The notes under the pieces: model-generated
Told to the model about the DNA's origin: nothing
Databases searched by the model: none
What the model saw: only the letters and a program-made list of their open reading frames with translations
Shown here: piece after piece, positions 41,004 to 53,559 of the stretch
Numbering within the stretch: position 1 is the stretch's first letter
Layout: every line of letters begins with the position of its first letter
NCBI RefSeq assembly: GCF_000701345.1
Contig: NZ_JNIJ01000020.1
Coordinates: forward strand, 62,001 to 126,000
Direction of reading: 5' to 3'
Length of the DNA stretch: 64,000 bases
DNA from: Bradyrhizobium sp. URHD0069
GTDB taxonomy: Bacteria; Pseudomonadota; Alphaproteobacteria; Rhizobiales; Xanthobacteraceae
Made by a program: the position numbers and the translations under genes

Positions 41004-41783
41004 ATGACCGAGCCAACTTCTGGTTGCGTAGATACCGATCTGCTTGCCGAGCCGCGCCTGGTTGTCGAGCCGGGCATGGCGGCGCGGGTGTCGGCGGTCG
41101 CGGGTCCCGTGCTGCAGGGCATGGGCTACCGGCTGGTGCGGATCAAGATCTCCGGCGAATCCGGCTGCACGGTCCAGATCATGGCCGAGCGGCCCGACGG
41201 ATCGATGCAGATCGAGGATTGCGAGGCGATCTCAAAGGCGCTGTCACCGGTGCTTGACGTCGCCGATCCGATCGATCGCGCCTATCGGCTGGAGGTTTCC
41301 TCGCCGGGTATCGACCGGCCGCTGGTGCGCCGTTCCGATTTCGAACGCTATGCCGGCCACCTCGTGAAGATCGAGATGGCAGTCGCGCATCAAGGCCGCA
41401 AGCGCTTTCGCGGCACGCTTGGCGGCGTCGAGGGCGATGCAGTGCATTTACATCGCGATGACACACGCGAGGGCGAAGATGCCGATATCAAGCTGGTGAT
41501 GGAAGATATCGCCGACGCCAGGCTGGTTCTGACCGACGAATTGATCGCGGAATCGATGCGGCGCGGCAAGGCTGCGGAGCGCGAGCTCAAGCAGAAACTC
41601 GGGCTTGAGCCGCCGCCACCGCCCCATGCCAGGAAAAGCGATCCAGCAAAAAGCCACAAACCGAAGCCGAAGTTGAAATCAGAGAAATCAGACAAGAAGA
41701 ACGCCCCGAAAAACACCAAGGAACACCGCCTCGCCGCCGAAAGACTGCGGAGAGGCGAAATCGATCCCACGAGAGGAGACTAG
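41004..41783 (+). CDS. rimP: Ribosome maturation factor RimP
   Basis: RimP assists 30S assembly. The 259-residue product holds the RimP core (residues ~20-180): [64 protein letters not shown]. The C-terminus extends with a Lys/Pro-rich basic tail ([17 protein letters not shown]), longer than the ~150-residue E. coli protein but usual in this group. The ATG at 41004 is preferred; upstream codons overlap the attenuator. nusA begins 4 nt after the stop. Confidence 0.94.
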   Translation: MTEPTSGCVDTDLLAEPRLVVEPGMAARVSAVAGPVLQGMGYRLVRIKISGESGCTVQIMAERPDGSMQIEDCEAISKALSPVLDVADPIDRAYRLEVSSPGIDRPLVRRSDFERYAGHLVKIEMAVAHQGRKRFRGTLGGVEGDAVHLHRDDTREGEDADIKLVMEDIADARLVLTDELIAESMRRGKAAERELKQKLGLEPPPPPHARKSDPAKSHKPKPKLKSEKSDKKNAPKNTKEHRLAAERLRRGEIDPTRGD

Positions 41784-41787
41784 AGCC

Positions 41788-43401
41788 ATGGCAGCTGTCA
41801 GCGCCAACAAACTCGAATTGCTGCAGATCGCAGACGCGGTCGCCCGCGAAAAATCGATCGACCGCGGCATCGTGATCGCAGCGATGGAAGACGCCATCGC
41901 CAAGGCCGCCCGCGCCCGCTACGGCAGCGAGACCGACGTTCACGCCGAGATCGATGCCAAGAAAGGCGAACTGCGGCTGTCGCGTCACATGCTGGTGGTC
42001 GACCAGGTCGAGAATTCGTCGAACCAGATTTCGCTGGAGGACGCCCGCCGCGCCAATCCCGGCGCGCAGATCGGCGACACCATCGCCGACACCCTGCCGC
42101 CGCTGGAATATGGCCGCATCGCCGCGCAATCCGCTAAACAGGTGATCGTGCAGAAGGTGCGCGAGGCCGAGCGCGACCGGCAGTATCAGGAATTCAAGGA
42201 CCGCATCGGCGATATCGTCAACGGCATCGTCAAGCGCGTCGAATACGGCAGCGTCATTGTCGATCTGGGCCGCGGCGAAGCCATCATCCGCCGCGACGAG
42301 ATGCTGCCGCGCGAGGTGTTTCGCAACGGCGACCGCGTCCGCGCCTATATTTTCGACGTGCGGCGCGAAACCAGGGGGCCGCAGATCTTCCTCTCCCGCA
42401 CTCATCCGCAGTTCATGGCAAAACTGTTCGCGCAGGAAGTGCCTGAGATCTATGACGGCATCGTCGAGATCAAGGCGGTAGCCCGCGATCCCGGCTCGCG
42501 CGCGAAAATCGGCGTGATTTCGCGGGATTCGTCGGTTGATCCGGTCGGCGCTTGCGTCGGTATGCGCGGTTCGCGCGTCCAGGCCGTGGTGAACGAACTG
42601 CAGGGCGAAAAGATCGACATCATTCCGTGGTCGCCCGACATCGCGACCTTCGTCGTCAACGCGCTGGCGCCGGCTGAAGTCGCCAAGGTCGTGATCGACG
42701 AGGACCGCGAGCGGATCGAAGTCGTGGTGCCCGATACCAATAACCAGCTGTCGCTGGCGATCGGCCGACGCGGACAGAACGTGCGCCTTGCCTCGCAACT
42801 GACCGGCTGGGACATCGACATTCTCACCGAACAGGAAGAATCCGAGCGCCGTCAGGCCGATTTCGAGAACTCCACGCGGGTGTTCATGGAATCGCTGAAC
42901 GTCGACGAAGTGGTCGGCCAATTGCTGGCGTCGGAAGGCTTCACCTCGGTGGAGGAACTGGCGCTGGTCGATGTCAAGGAACTGGCCGGCATCGAAGGCT
43001 TTGACGACGAAACCGCGAACGAGCTGCAGAGCCGGGCCCGCGAATATCTGGAACAGCTCGAAAGCGAGCTTGAAAACAAACGAAGGGAACTCGGTGTGGA
43101 TGACGCTTTGAAGACGGTGCCCGGCGTGACCTCGAAGACGCTCGTGAAGTTCGGCGAGAACGACATCAAGACGGTCGAGGATCTGGCCGGCTGCGCCACC
43201 GACGACCTGGTCGGCTGGACCGAACGCAAAGAAGGCGGCGAGCCGACCAAGCACCCCGGCATTCTCGATGCCAACGAAATCTCGCGCGATGATGCGGAAA
43301 ACATGATCATGCAGGCGCGCGTGATCGCCGGCTGGATCACCGAGGCCGACCTCGCCAAAAAGGCCGAAGGGGCCGAGGCCGCCGAAGAACAGCCGGTTTA
43401 A
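41788..43401 (+). CDS. nusA: Transcription termination/antitermination factor NusA
   Basis: NusA binds RNA polymerase and modulates pausing, termination and antitermination. The 537-residue product has an N-terminal polymerase-binding domain and an S1 domain (~135-200, [25 protein letters not shown]). Two KH domains follow ([47 protein letters not shown]), and then two C-terminal helix-hairpin-helix repeats ([35 protein letters not shown]). This is the second gene of the rimP-nusA-infB operon. Confidence 0.97.
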   Translation: MAAVSANKLELLQIADAVAREKSIDRGIVIAAMEDAIAKAARARYGSETDVHAEIDAKKGELRLSRHMLVVDQVENSSNQISLEDARRANPGAQIGDTIADTLPPLEYGRIAAQSAKQVIVQKVREAERDRQYQEFKDRIGDIVNGIVKRVEYGSVIVDLGRGEAIIRRDEMLPREVFRNGDRVRAYIFDVRRETRGPQIFLSRTHPQFMAKLFAQEVPEIYDGIVEIKAVARDPGSRAKIGVISRDSSVDPVGACVGMRGSRVQAVVNELQGEKIDIIPWSPDIATFVVNALAPAEVAKVVIDEDRERIEVVVPDTNNQLSLAIGRRGQNVRLASQLTGWDIDILTEQEESERRQADFENSTRVFMESLNVDEVVGQLLASEGFTSVEELALVDVKELAGIEGFDDETANELQSRAREYLEQLESELENKRRELGVDDALKTVPGVTSKTLVKFGENDIKTVEDLAGCATDDLVGWTERKEGGEPTKHPGILDANEISRDDAENMIMQARVIAGWITEADLAKKAEGAEAAEEQPV

Positions 43402-43476
43402 TGCGCGTGTTCCGCAGAATTGGACACCGGTTCTGCGACCAGAACTCGCGCAGATGATAAGGACTATGTCACACGC

Positions 43477-44211
43477 ATGCTCGCCTTTGCTGACCCCGAT
43501 CTGGACAACGGACCGCGGACCGACAGGTCCGCGACGATGCGGATGTGCGCGGTCACGCGGCAGGTGCGGCCGATCGACGAACTGATCCGGTTTGTGGTCT
43601 CGCCCCAGGGCGAGGTGATCCCGGATCTCAAGCGCAAGCTTCCCGGTCGCGGGCTGTGGGTTTCGGCGTCGCGTCAGACGGTTGCGGAAGCGGTGAGGCG
43701 TAACCAATTTAGCAAGGGATTCAAGCGCGATGTCCGCGTTGCGGCGACGCTCGCGACCGATACCGAAGGCTTGCTGGTACGCAGCGTGACCGAAGCGCTC
43801 GCCATGGCCGCTAAAGCCGGCCAGGTGATCTCCGGTTTCAGCAAGGTCGAGGACGCCCTTGAGCAGCGGCAGGTTCAGGCCCTGATCCACGCCTCGGACG
43901 GCGCCGCGGACGGAATCCGGAAGTTGGACGCCATCGCCAGACAAAATGCCGGGATTAACGCCGGGATTAACGATGAATCGCGGGAAATTCCGGTTGTCAC
44001 GGCGCTGACCTCCGAACAATTGGATTTGGCACTGGGCCGGTCAAATGTGATACATGCTGCGCTGCTCGCGGGCCCGGCGAGCAGGACGTTCCTGTCGCGC
44101 AGCCAAGTCCTGGTCCGATACCGGATGGCGGATGACGACAGGACTGGCGGGAACGCGGCCAAGAATTCGCCGATACAGACTGTGCGGACACGCACGACGC
44201 AACAAGATTAG
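43477..44211 (+). CDS. YlxR-like (DUF448) RNA-binding protein with L7Ae-like domain
   Basis: A 244-residue protein. The DUF448/YlxR part (~20-95) carries MRMCAVTRQVRPIDELIRFVV and GRGLWVSASRQTVAEAVRRNQF. The second half (~105-215) resembles an L7Ae/YlxQ fold, EALAMAAKAGQVISGFSKVEDAL and onward, so two proteins that are separate in Bacillus are fused here. Both are thought to bind RNA. A 12-bp tandem duplication encodes AGINAGIN (43948-43971). Start at the ATG 43477. It sits between nusA and infB, the conserved place. Confidence 0.9.
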   Translation: MLAFADPDLDNGPRTDRSATMRMCAVTRQVRPIDELIRFVVSPQGEVIPDLKRKLPGRGLWVSASRQTVAEAVRRNQFSKGFKRDVRVAATLATDTEGLLVRSVTEALAMAAKAGQVISGFSKVEDALEQRQVQALIHASDGAADGIRKLDAIARQNAGINAGINDESREIPVVTALTSEQLDLALGRSNVIHAALLAGPASRTFLSRSQVLVRYRMADDDRTGGNAAKNSPIQTVRTRTTQQD

Positions 44212-44220
44212 GACTGCTGA

Positions 44221-46821
<2,601 letters not shown>

Positions 46822-46857
46822 GTCCAAGTCTTACAAGCGCTGGGTTTCTAAGTAGAC

Positions 46858-46950
46858 CGTCATGCCCCGCGAAGGCGGGGCATCCAGCAGTCCCGGAACA
46901 ACATTTAGGCCACGGAATACTGGAATCATCCGCTTTCGCGGATGATGACG
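46858..46950. repeat. Two-hairpin (REPIN-like) repeat between infB and rbfA
   Basis: The left hairpin is GCCCCGC-GAAG-GCGGGGC and the right is ATCATCCGC-TTTC-GCGGATGAT; the ends are CGTCAT and ATGACG. Relatives lie at 52489-52588, 54622-54745 and 55618-55719. It sits inside an otherwise tightly packed translation operon. Confidence 0.8.
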
Positions 46951-46969
46951 ACAAATGGGATTTCGAGTA

Positions 46970-47398
46970 ATGCCCCGCCAGCACAAAAAGAGTTCCGCCG
47001 CCGGCGGCTCGCAGCGCCAACTGCGCGTCGGCGAAATCGTGCGTCATGCGGTCGCCGATATTCTTTCGCAAGGTAGCGTGCACGACCCGGACCTCGAGGG
47101 GCACATCATCACCGTGCCCGAAGTGCGGATGTCGCCGGACCTGAAGCTCGCGACGATCTATGTGATGCCGCTCGGCGGACGCGATATGGAGATCGTGATC
47201 GCGGCGCTGGAGCGTAATAAGAAGTTCGTGCGCGGCGAAGTCGCGCGGCGCGTTAACCTAAAATTTGCGCCTGATATTCGCTTCCGTGTTGACGAACGAT
47301 TCGATGAAGCGGAACGAATAGAGAAATTATTACGAACACCTGCGGTGCAAAGAGACCTCGCAGCGGATTCGCAAGATTCGCAAGATTCGAAAGAGTAA
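46970..47398 (+). CDS. rbfA: 30S ribosome-binding factor RbfA
   Basis: RbfA helps mature the 16S 5' end and is important for cold growth. The 142-residue product contains the KH-like fold: [69 protein letters not shown]. The C-terminus ends [11 protein letters not shown], coded by 9-bp tandem repeats (GATTCGCAA). The ATG at 46970 follows the family start; upstream codons derive from the repeat. truB follows after 4 nt. Confidence 0.94.
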   Translation: MPRQHKKSSAAGGSQRQLRVGEIVRHAVADILSQGSVHDPDLEGHIITVPEVRMSPDLKLATIYVMPLGGRDMEIVIAALERNKKFVRGEVARRVNLKFAPDIRFRVDERFDEAERIEKLLRTPAVQRDLAADSQDSQDSKE

Positions 47399-47402
47399 GC
47401 TG

Positions 47403-48500
47403 ATGACCGTGACAGCCGCAAACAGCGCGATCGAGCAACCGATCGGCGATTCGGAAGGCGTTGAAAAAAATATTTCTTCGGACCCGAATCCCGGCGCGAA
47501 TCGTGCACGTGGCGGCAAGCAGTCCCGCCAAAATAATCAACCTCGGCGCGACAAGCGTGACGTCCACGGCTGGGTGGTGCTCGACAAGCCGATCGGCATG
47601 ACCTCGACGCAAGCCGTCGCAGTCGTGAAGCGGCTGTTCCAGGCCAAACGCGCCGGCCACGCCGGCACGCTCGATCCGCTCGCCTCCGGCGGCTTGCCGA
47701 TCGCCCTCGGCGAGGCCACCAAGACGGTGCCGTTCGTGATGGACGGCCGCAAGCGCTATCGCTTTACGGTGTGCTGGGGCGAGGAACGCGATACCGACGA
47801 CACCGAGGGCCGGGTCACCCAAACCAGCGATCTCAGGCCCTCCGCGGAAGCCATCCGGAACCTGCTGCCGCAGTTCACGGGCCTGATCGAGCAGATCCCG
47901 CCGCAGTATTCCGCCATCAAGATCCAGGGCGAGCGCGCCTATGATTTGGCACGCGACGGCGAGACCGTCGAATTGAAGCCGCGGCCGGTCGAGATTCACC
48001 ATTTAAGCGTTGTAGATCAACCGGATAGCAGCCATTCGGTGTTCGAGGCCGAATGCGGCAAGGGAACCTACGTGCGGGCGCTGGCCCGGGATATCGGCCG
48101 GATTCTCGGCTGCTATGGCCATATCTGCGCGCTGCGGCGGACGCTGGTCGGGCCGTTTGGCGAGACCGACATGATTCCGCTGGAACAATTGGAGGCTTTG
48201 TGCGATAGAGCCGCGTCTGGCGAGGGCAGCCTCGCCGACGCGCTTTTGCCCGTTGAGACCGCGCTGGACGACATCCCGGCACTGGCCGTCACACGGGCTG
48301 ATGCGGCAAGGCTCCACCGGGGCCAAGCCGTTTTGTTGCGCGGACGGGATGCGCCCAATAGTAGCGGCACAGTCTATGTCACGGTAGCAGGCCGGCTTTT
48401 GGCCCTCGCCGAAATTGGCAATGGCGAACTCATCCCCAAGCGCGTGTTCAACCTGACCGGACTGACCGCCAGTTCGGCTCGCAGCAATGAAAGTGTTTGA
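47403..48500 (+). CDS. truB: tRNA pseudouridine-55 synthase
   Basis: TruB makes pseudouridine 55 in the T-loop of tRNAs. The 365-residue product has a hydrophilic N-terminal extension of about 50 residues, then [17 protein letters not shown] and the catalytic Asp in [23 protein letters not shown] (near 80-102). [19 protein letters not shown] and [18 protein letters not shown] follow. A C-terminal PUA-like segment ends with the ELIPKRVF pattern. Its stop lies 2 nt before the rpsO ATG. Confidence 0.95.
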   Translation: MTVTAANSAIEQPIGDSEGVEKNISSDPNPGANRARGGKQSRQNNQPRRDKRDVHGWVVLDKPIGMTSTQAVAVVKRLFQAKRAGHAGTLDPLASGGLPIALGEATKTVPFVMDGRKRYRFTVCWGEERDTDDTEGRVTQTSDLRPSAEAIRNLLPQFTGLIEQIPPQYSAIKIQGERAYDLARDGETVELKPRPVEIHHLSVVDQPDSSHSVFEAECGKGTYVRALARDIGRILGCYGHICALRRTLVGPFGETDMIPLEQLEALCDRAASGEGSLADALLPVETALDDIPALAVTRADAARLHRGQAVLLRGRDAPNSSGTVYVTVAGRLLALAEIGNGELIPKRVFNLTGLTASSARSNESV

Positions 48501-48502
48501 CG

Positions 48503-48772
48503 ATGTCGATTACCGCAGAACGCAAAGCGGAAGTCATCAAGACGAATGCCAACAAGGCCGGCGACACCGGCTCGCCCGAGGTTCAGGTCGCGATCCTTTC
48601 GGAACGCATCAGTAACCTCACCGGGCACTTCAAGACCCACGTGAAAGACAATCATTCGCGCCGCGGCCTCTTGAAGCTCGTGTCGACGCGCCGTTCGCTT
48701 CTCGATTACATCAAAAAGAAGGACGAGGCGCGTTACAAGGCGCTGCTCGAAAAGCACAACATTCGTCGTTGA
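48503..48772 (+). CDS. rpsO: 30S ribosomal protein S15
   Basis: S15 binds 16S rRNA early in the central domain. The 89-residue product, [20 protein letters not shown] onward, has the family length and the motifs [37 protein letters not shown]. The ATG at 48503 is preferred to an upstream TTG at 48497 because it gives the standard 89 residues. A terminator follows, then pnp, the usual rpsO-pnp pairing. Confidence 0.97.
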   Translation: MSITAERKAEVIKTNANKAGDTGSPEVQVAILSERISNLTGHFKTHVKDNHSRRGLLKLVSTRRSLLDYIKKKDEARYKALLEKHNIRR

Positions 48773-48784
48773 GTTCGTAAGTTC

Positions 48785-48808
48785 ACGCGCGCATCTCGCG
48801 CGCGTTTT
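48785..48808 (+). terminator. Intrinsic terminator after rpsO
   Basis: ACGCGCGC (48785-48792) pairs with GCGCGCGT (48798-48805) around a 5-nt loop, followed by a short T-run. It lies 12 nt after the rpsO stop. Partial read-through to pnp, as known in other bacteria, is possible. Confidence 0.7.
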
Positions 48809-48809
48809 C

Positions 48810-48856
48810 GCATGATCCGGAAAAGTGGTTTTCCGGTTTTCCGACCAAGATCATGC
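48810..48856. repeat. GCATGATC-ended palindromic repeat, first copy in the rpsO-pnp gap
   Basis: GCATGATC (48810-48817) and GATCATGC (48849-48856) are exact complements; GGAAAA / TTTTCC pair within. Same family as 31681-31724. Confidence 0.75.
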
Positions 48857-48893
48857 GTCCAGTAGCGCGCGGACTTTGAAATGTCCGTGCGAT

Positions 48894-48939
48894 GCATGAT
48901 TCCGAAAAATCGCCTTACGGTTTTCGGAAAAAGTCATGC
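48894..48939. repeat. GCATGA-ended palindromic repeat, second copy in the rpsO-pnp gap
   Basis: GCATGA (48894-48899) and TCATGC (48934-48939) bound the element, with TCCGAAAA / TTTTCGGA pairing within. It lies 37 nt from the first copy. Confidence 0.7.
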
Positions 48940-48976
48940 GCAAGAACGTCCAGTCGCAATCCGGCTGCTGGGCGTA

Positions 48977-48993
48977 ACGGGCAAGATGCCCGT
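48977..48993 (+). promoter_or_regulatory. Hairpin in the pnp leader
   Basis: ACGGGCA (48977-48983), AGA, TGCCCGT (48987-48993). In enterobacteria pnp is autoregulated through RNase III cleavage of a leader hairpin; a similar use here is only inferred. No gene is seen elsewhere in the 381-nt gap. Confidence 0.4.
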
Positions 48994-49153
48994 ACCATCG
49001 GAAGGATGGACGCCATTCGAAACATAAAGACCATGGCAGGATCGCCGGACGCTGAGACCGCGAAAACTTTCGCAATCAGTGTCTCGCAATCTTGCGCATG
49101 GTTTTTGCGTTTCAGGCGTCCCTGCTTTCGTGAACCCATGAAAGAAGACCGCA

Positions 49154-51307
49154 ATGTTCAATATTCATTCCGTGGAGATCGACTGGGGTGGACGTCCGCT
49201 CAGGCTTGAAACAGGAAAGATCGCCCGTCAGGCCGACGGCGCCGTCCTGGCCACCTACGGCGAGACCGTCGTGCTCGCCACCGTCGTCGCCGCCAAAACC
49301 GCCCGCGAAGGCGTCGACTTCCTGCCGCTGACCGTCGACTATCAGGAGAAGACCTACGCCGCGGGCCGGATTCCCGGCGGCTATTTCAAGCGCGAAGGCC
49401 GGCCCACCGAAAAGGAGACCTTGGTCTCCCGCTTGATCGACCGTCCGATCCGTCCGCTGTTCGTCGACGGCTGGCGCAATGAGACCCAGGTGATCGTGAC
49501 GACTTTGTCGCACGACATGGAGAACGATCCCGACATTCTGGCGCTGGTGGCCGCCTCTGCGGCGCTGACGCTGTCAGGGGCACCCTTCAAGGGCCCGATC
49601 GGCGCGGCGCGCGTCGGCTTCGTCAACGACGAATATGTGCTGAACCCGACGCTCGACGAAATGGTTGAAACCCAGCTCGACCTGGTCGTCGCCGGCACCG
49701 CTGACGCGGTGCTGATGGTGGAATCCGAAGCCAAGGAGCTCAACGAAGACATCATGCTCGGCGCCGTGATGTTCGGACATCGGCATTTCCAGCCGGTGAT
49801 CAAGGCGATCATCGAACTCGCCGAGAAGGCCGCCAAGGAGCCGCGCGACGTCAAGATCGTCGACGAGAGCGTGCTCGAGAAGGAAATCCTCGGGCTGATC
49901 GAAACCGACCTGCGCTCGGCCTACGCCATTCCGGTCAAGCAGGACCGCTACGCCGCGGTCGGCAAGGCCAAGGAAAAGGTGATGGCGCACTACTTCCCGG
50001 AAGGCCAGGAGCCGCAATACGACAAGCTGCGCATCGCCGGCGTGTTCAAGGAACTCGAAGCCAAGATCGTTCGCTGGAACATCCTCGATACCGGCAAACG
50101 CATCGACGGCCGCGACGTCAAGACGGTCCGCAACATCATCGCCGAAGTCGGCGTGTTGCCCCGCGCCCATGGCTCGGCGCTGTTCACCCGCGGCGAAACC
50201 CAGGCCATGGTGGTGACCACGCTCGGCACCGGCGAGGACGAACAATACATCGACGCGCTGTCGGGAACCTACAAAGAGACGTTCCTGCTGCACTACAACT
50301 TCCCTCCCTACTCGGTCGGCGAAACCGGACGCATGGGCGGCACCAAGCGGCGTGAGATCGGCCACGGCAAACTAGCCTGGCGCGCGATCCATCCCGTGCT
50401 GCCGCCGCATCACGAATTCCCCTACACGGTGCGCGTCGTTTCTGAGATCACCGAGTCCAACGGATCCTCCTCGATGGCTTCCGTCTGCGGCGCCTCATTG
50501 GCGCTGATGGACGCGGGCGTTCCCTTGAAGCGGCCGACGGCGGGCATCGCCATGGGCCTCATTCTGGAAGGCAGCCGCTTTGCGGTGCTGTCGGACATTC
50601 TCGGCGACGAGGATCATCTCGGCGACATGGACTTCAAGGTCGCCGGCACCGATCACGGCATCACCTCGCTGCAGATGGACATCAAGATCGCCGGGATCAC
50701 CGAAGAGATCATGCGGGTCGCGCTCGGCCAGGCCAAGGACGGGCGTATCCACATCCTCGGCGAAATGTCGAAGGCCCTGACCGCTGCGCGCGCCGAGCTC
50801 GGCGAATACGCGCCGCGCATCGAGACCTTCAAGATCCCGACCGACAAGATCCGCGAAGTGATCGGCACCGGCGGCAAAGTGATCCGCGAAATCGTCGAGA
50901 AGACCGGCGCCAAGGTCAATATCGACGACGACGGCACCGTGAAGGTCGCTTCCGCCGACGGCGAATCGATCAAGGCGGCAATCAAGTGGATCAAGTCGAT
51001 CGCTTCCGATCCGGAGATCGGCCAGATCTATGACGGCACCGTGGTCAAGGTGATGGAGTTCGGCGCATTCGTGAACTTCTTCGGCGCCAAGGACGGCCTC
51101 GTCCACATCAGCCAGCTCGCGGCCAACCGCGTGCAGAAGACCTCCGACGTCGTCAAGGAAGGCGACAAGGTCAAGGTCAAGCTGCTCGGCTTCGACGATC
51201 GCGGCAAGACGCGGCTGTCGATGAAGGCGGTCGATCAGGTGACCGGCGAGGACCTGGAAGCCAAGCAGAAGGCCGAGCCTGAGCCGCGCGAAGCAGCCGG
51301 CGAGTAA
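49154..51307 (+). CDS. pnp: Polyribonucleotide nucleotidyltransferase (PNPase)
   Basis: PNPase is the phosphorolytic 3'-5' exonuclease of the degradosome. The 717-residue product has two RNase PH domains: the first begins near 10 and contains [18 protein letters not shown]; the second, near 320-540, holds [19 protein letters not shown] and the catalytic region [22 protein letters not shown] domain ([26 protein letters not shown], near 560-585) and an S1 domain ([26 protein letters not shown]) complete it. The leader holds two repeats and a hairpin. Confidence 0.97.
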   Translation: MFNIHSVEIDWGGRPLRLETGKIARQADGAVLATYGETVVLATVVAAKTAREGVDFLPLTVDYQEKTYAAGRIPGGYFKREGRPTEKETLVSRLIDRPIRPLFVDGWRNETQVIVTTLSHDMENDPDILALVAASAALTLSGAPFKGPIGAARVGFVNDEYVLNPTLDEMVETQLDLVVAGTADAVLMVESEAKELNEDIMLGAVMFGHRHFQPVIKAIIELAEKAAKEPRDVKIVDESVLEKEILGLIETDLRSAYAIPVKQDRYAAVGKAKEKVMAHYFPEGQEPQYDKLRIAGVFKELEAKIVRWNILDTGKRIDGRDVKTVRNIIAEVGVLPRAHGSALFTRGETQAMVVTTLGTGEDEQYIDALSGTYKETFLLHYNFPPYSVGETGRMGGTKRREIGHGKLAWRAIHPVLPPHHEFPYTVRVVSEITESNGSSSMASVCGASLALMDAGVPLKRPTAGIAMGLILEGSRFAVLSDILGDEDHLGDMDFKVAGTDHGITSLQMDIKIAGITEEIMRVALGQAKDGRIHILGEMSKALTAARAELGEYAPRIETFKIPTDKIREVIGTGGKVIREIVEKTGAKVNIDDDGTVKVASADGESIKAAIKWIKSIASDPEIGQIYDGTVVKVMEFGAFVNFFGAKDGLVHISQLAANRVQKTSDVVKEGDKVKVKLLGFDDRGKTRLSMKAVDQVTGEDLEAKQKAEPEPREAAGE

Positions 51308-51332
51308 TTCCTGCGACGATACAGAACAACGA

Positions 51333-51359
51333 AGGGCGGCTTTTCAGCCGTCCTTTTTT
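51333..51359 (+). terminator. Intrinsic terminator of pnp
   Basis: GGGCGGCT, loop TTTC, AGCCGTCC, then six T. One G-U pair in an 8-bp stem. It lies 26 nt after the pnp stop. Confidence 0.88.
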
Positions 51360-51471
51360 GTTTGTCTGTTTGCGGTCGTCCCTGCGCAGGCCGAGATCGA
51401 TAGTCACCACCGTTTGTTGTCAGATCAGATCGCTGTCCCAGCACCGTTTACAGACACAATTGTGATTATGG

Positions 51472-51545
51472 GTCACGGCTCGCGCTGAGCCTGTTATCGG
51501 CCGCGCCTTCGCGCGACCCGTTGACCTGGCCGGACGACGGGATGG
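51472..51545. repeat. Degenerate inverted copy of the dnaA-dnaN type repeat
   Basis: Read on the complement, it gives CCGGCCAGGTCAACGGGTCG and GATAACAGGCTCAGCGCGAG, matching the order of blocks in 3201-3278. The 363-nt pnp-sod gap otherwise holds only the pnp terminator and a GC-rich stretch. Confidence 0.5.
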
Positions 51546-51670
51546 CGCAAGCCGGTGATATCCATGTGAGGCGGATTTGCACTTGAATTTGAGTTCAATC
51601 CCCGGGCCTGCACCGCTACGATCATCCCGAATCGAGCAGACGCAGGCTCATCACACGAAGGAGGAATTTC

Positions 51671-52411
51671 ATGCCATCACTATCGCGCCGTCATTTTTTC
51701 AGTGCGGCCGCAGGCATCGCCGCCGTCGCTATGCCGCGCGTCGTCTTCGCGCAGGCTCCCGCAGCGGCGCCGCCAGCGGCGACCGGTCCCTTCGTGGTTC
51801 CGCCACTTGGCTATCCGGTCAATGCGCTCGAGCCTCACATCGACGCCAGGACCATGGAAATCCACCATGACCGGCATCATGGAGCCTATGTCGCCACCCT
51901 CAACACGCTCGCCAAAACCAATCCGCAGATCGCAACGACGGCCGTGCCGGACGTGCTTGGCAATCTGAACGCGCTGAATGACGACATCAAATTCGCGGTG
52001 CGAAACAATCTCGGCGGCCACGCCAATCACACCATGTTCTGGGAGATCATGGGGCCGAATGGCGGCAAGCCCGAAGGCGAGGTGCTGGCTGCGATCGATC
52101 GGGATCTCGGCGGCCTGGAAAAATTCCAGAAAGACTTCGACGCCGCGGGCGGACGCCAGTTCGGCTCGGGCTGGGTGTTCGTGACCGTCACAAAGGACGG
52201 CAAGCTCGCGATCGAGACCCGTCCGAATCAGGACACTCCGATCATGGATGGCAAGCGCGCACTGATGGGCAACGACGTCTGGGAGCATGCATATTATCTC
52301 CACTACCAAAACCGCCGCGCCGATTACCTCAAGGCGTGGTGGAACACCGTCAACTGGAGCAAGATCGCCGAGCGCTATGCCGCCGCGAAGGCCGGCACGC
52401 TGGGCGTCTAA
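51671..52411 (+). CDS. Exported Fe/Mn superoxide dismutase
   Basis: The 246-residue product has a signal of twin-arginine type: MPSLSRRHFFSAAAGIAAVA, then a likely cleavage at AQA near residue 29. The SOD domain follows: PPLGYPVNALEPHIDARTME with ligand His in MEIHHDRHHGAYV, ligand His in GGHANHTMFWEIM, and ligand Asp/His in GNDVWEHAYYLHYQNRRADYL. It dismutates superoxide in the periplasm. AAGGAGGAATTTC precedes the ATG. Metal choice (Fe or Mn) cannot be fixed by reading. Confidence 0.9.
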   Translation: MPSLSRRHFFSAAAGIAAVAMPRVVFAQAPAAAPPAATGPFVVPPLGYPVNALEPHIDARTMEIHHDRHHGAYVATLNTLAKTNPQIATTAVPDVLGNLNALNDDIKFAVRNNLGGHANHTMFWEIMGPNGGKPEGEVLAAIDRDLGGLEKFQKDFDAAGGRQFGSGWVFVTVTKDGKLAIETRPNQDTPIMDGKRALMGNDVWEHAYYLHYQNRRADYLKAWWNTVNWSKIAERYAAAKAGTLGV

Positions 52412-52428
52412 GGTCGAAGGCCCATTCG

Positions 52429-52456
52429 AAAAGGGCGGCCCTTCGGCCGCCCTTTT
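52429..52456 (+). terminator. Intrinsic terminator of the superoxide dismutase gene
   Basis: AAAAGGGCGGCC, loop CTTC, GGCCGCCCTTTT: a 12-bp perfect stem 17 nt after the stop. The A/T ends make it usable from both strands. Confidence 0.88.
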
Positions 52457-52488
52457 GGGAAGTGAGATAACTTTCCAGCAACGGCTGC

Positions 52489-52588
52489 CATCATCCACGA
52501 AAGCGGATGATCCAGTATTCCAGATCATCAGCGATGGAACCGCAAAACCGCGGCGTACTGGATACCCCGCTTTCGCGGAGAATGACGG
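52489..52588. repeat. Two-hairpin (REPIN-like) repeat between sod and aqpZ
   Basis: The left hairpin is ATCATCCACGAAAGCGGATGAT and the right is CCCCGC-TTTC-GCGG, in opposite order to the copy at 46858-46950. GTACTGGAT and ATCCAGTAT inside are inverted partners. Confidence 0.75.
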
Positions 52589-52626
52589 TCACCGTCGGAG
52601 CTATGTATCAGAGCAAGCGAGGCGGC

Positions 52627-53322
52627 TTATGGATTGACGGGGCCGCTGATGTATTCGGCGTGCAGCCATTTGCCGATCGTACCGCCGATGATGCCGCCGA
52701 CGATGGGCGCGACCCAGAACAGCCACAGCGACTGCAACGCGGTGGCGCCACCAAACACCGCGGTGGCGGTCGAGCGCGCCGGATTGAGCGATGCGTTGGA
52801 CACGGGAATCGCGACCAGGTGAAAGAGCACGAGCGCCAGGCCGACGGCGATCGGCGCGAACCCGGCCGGCGCGCGCGGCGATGTCACGCTGACGATCACC
52901 AGCACGAACAGCGCGGTGATCACGACCTCGATCAACCCCGCGCTGAGCATCGAAAAGCCGGAGCCGCCATAGGTGTTGGAAACTGCAAGAAACGTATTCC
53001 ATTTTCCCGCTGCTGGGGCGCCTTGCAGGATGATGTAGAACACCGCCGCAGCGGCCGCGCCGCCGACCAGCTGCGCAATGATGTAGGGGATCGCCTTGCC
53101 GGCATCAAACCGGCCCGCCGCCACCAGCCCACACGTCACCGCCGGATTGAAATGAGCACCGGAAATGGGACCGACCGCATAAGCCATCGCCAACACCGAC
53201 AGGCCGACGGCAAATGCGACGGCGATCAATCCCGCGCTCGGTGCGGAGAACAACGCGGCCCCGCAAACCGCGCTCACCAGGGTGAACGTGCCTATGAATT
53301 CTGCGCTCAACTCTCGTGTCAT
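52627..53322 (-). CDS. aqpZ: Aquaporin Z
   Basis: A 231-residue water channel with six membrane segments and two half-helix NPA motifs, GAHFNPAVTCGL (near 60-71) and NASLNPARSTATAVF (near 181-195). The arginine after the second NPA is kept, and the narrow-pore residues suit AqpZ rather than a glycerol facilitator. The frame is open far upstream, but GGGGGAT lies just before the ATG at 53322, which also matches the family start. The gap to the next gene (237 nt) shows no further gene. Confidence 0.93.
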   Translation of the reverse strand: MTRELSAEFIGTFTLVSAVCGAALFSAPSAGLIAVAFAVGLSVLAMAYAVGPISGAHFNPAVTCGLVAAGRFDAGKAIPYIIAQLVGGAAAAAVFYIILQGAPAAGKWNTFLAVSNTYGGSGFSMLSAGLIEVVITALFVLVIVSVTSPRAPAGFAPIAVGLALVLFHLVAIPVSNASLNPARSTATAVFGGATALQSLWLFWVAPIVGGIIGGTIGKWLHAEYISGPVNP

Positions 53323-53559
53323 ATTTATCCCCCATGAGACTCCCGCGAATAGGCGGGAACGAGATCGGATCATGCCATTAAGGCAAGGCCGATGACAACG
53401 CTGGCCGGACACAGATTCTCTTTCTCTATGTTTCGATGCAGTCGCATTGAATTCGCTTAAATTGCGTCGATGCAGCATTTGTCCCCTCGCGTGATTGCTG
53501 CATCGCGCATATGACATAGGCGACATGGCAGGCATGTTGCTCCCGCAAGGATTGCCGCG

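Noticed and set aside
41587..44019. An 810-codon minus-strand frame opposite nusA and the ylxR-like gene
   Set aside because: Antisense shadow of clear genes with no family-like motifs.
48813..48939. Small RNA gene in the rpsO-pnp gap
   Set aside because: The hairpins belong to a dispersed repeat family and lack a promoter and terminator pair.
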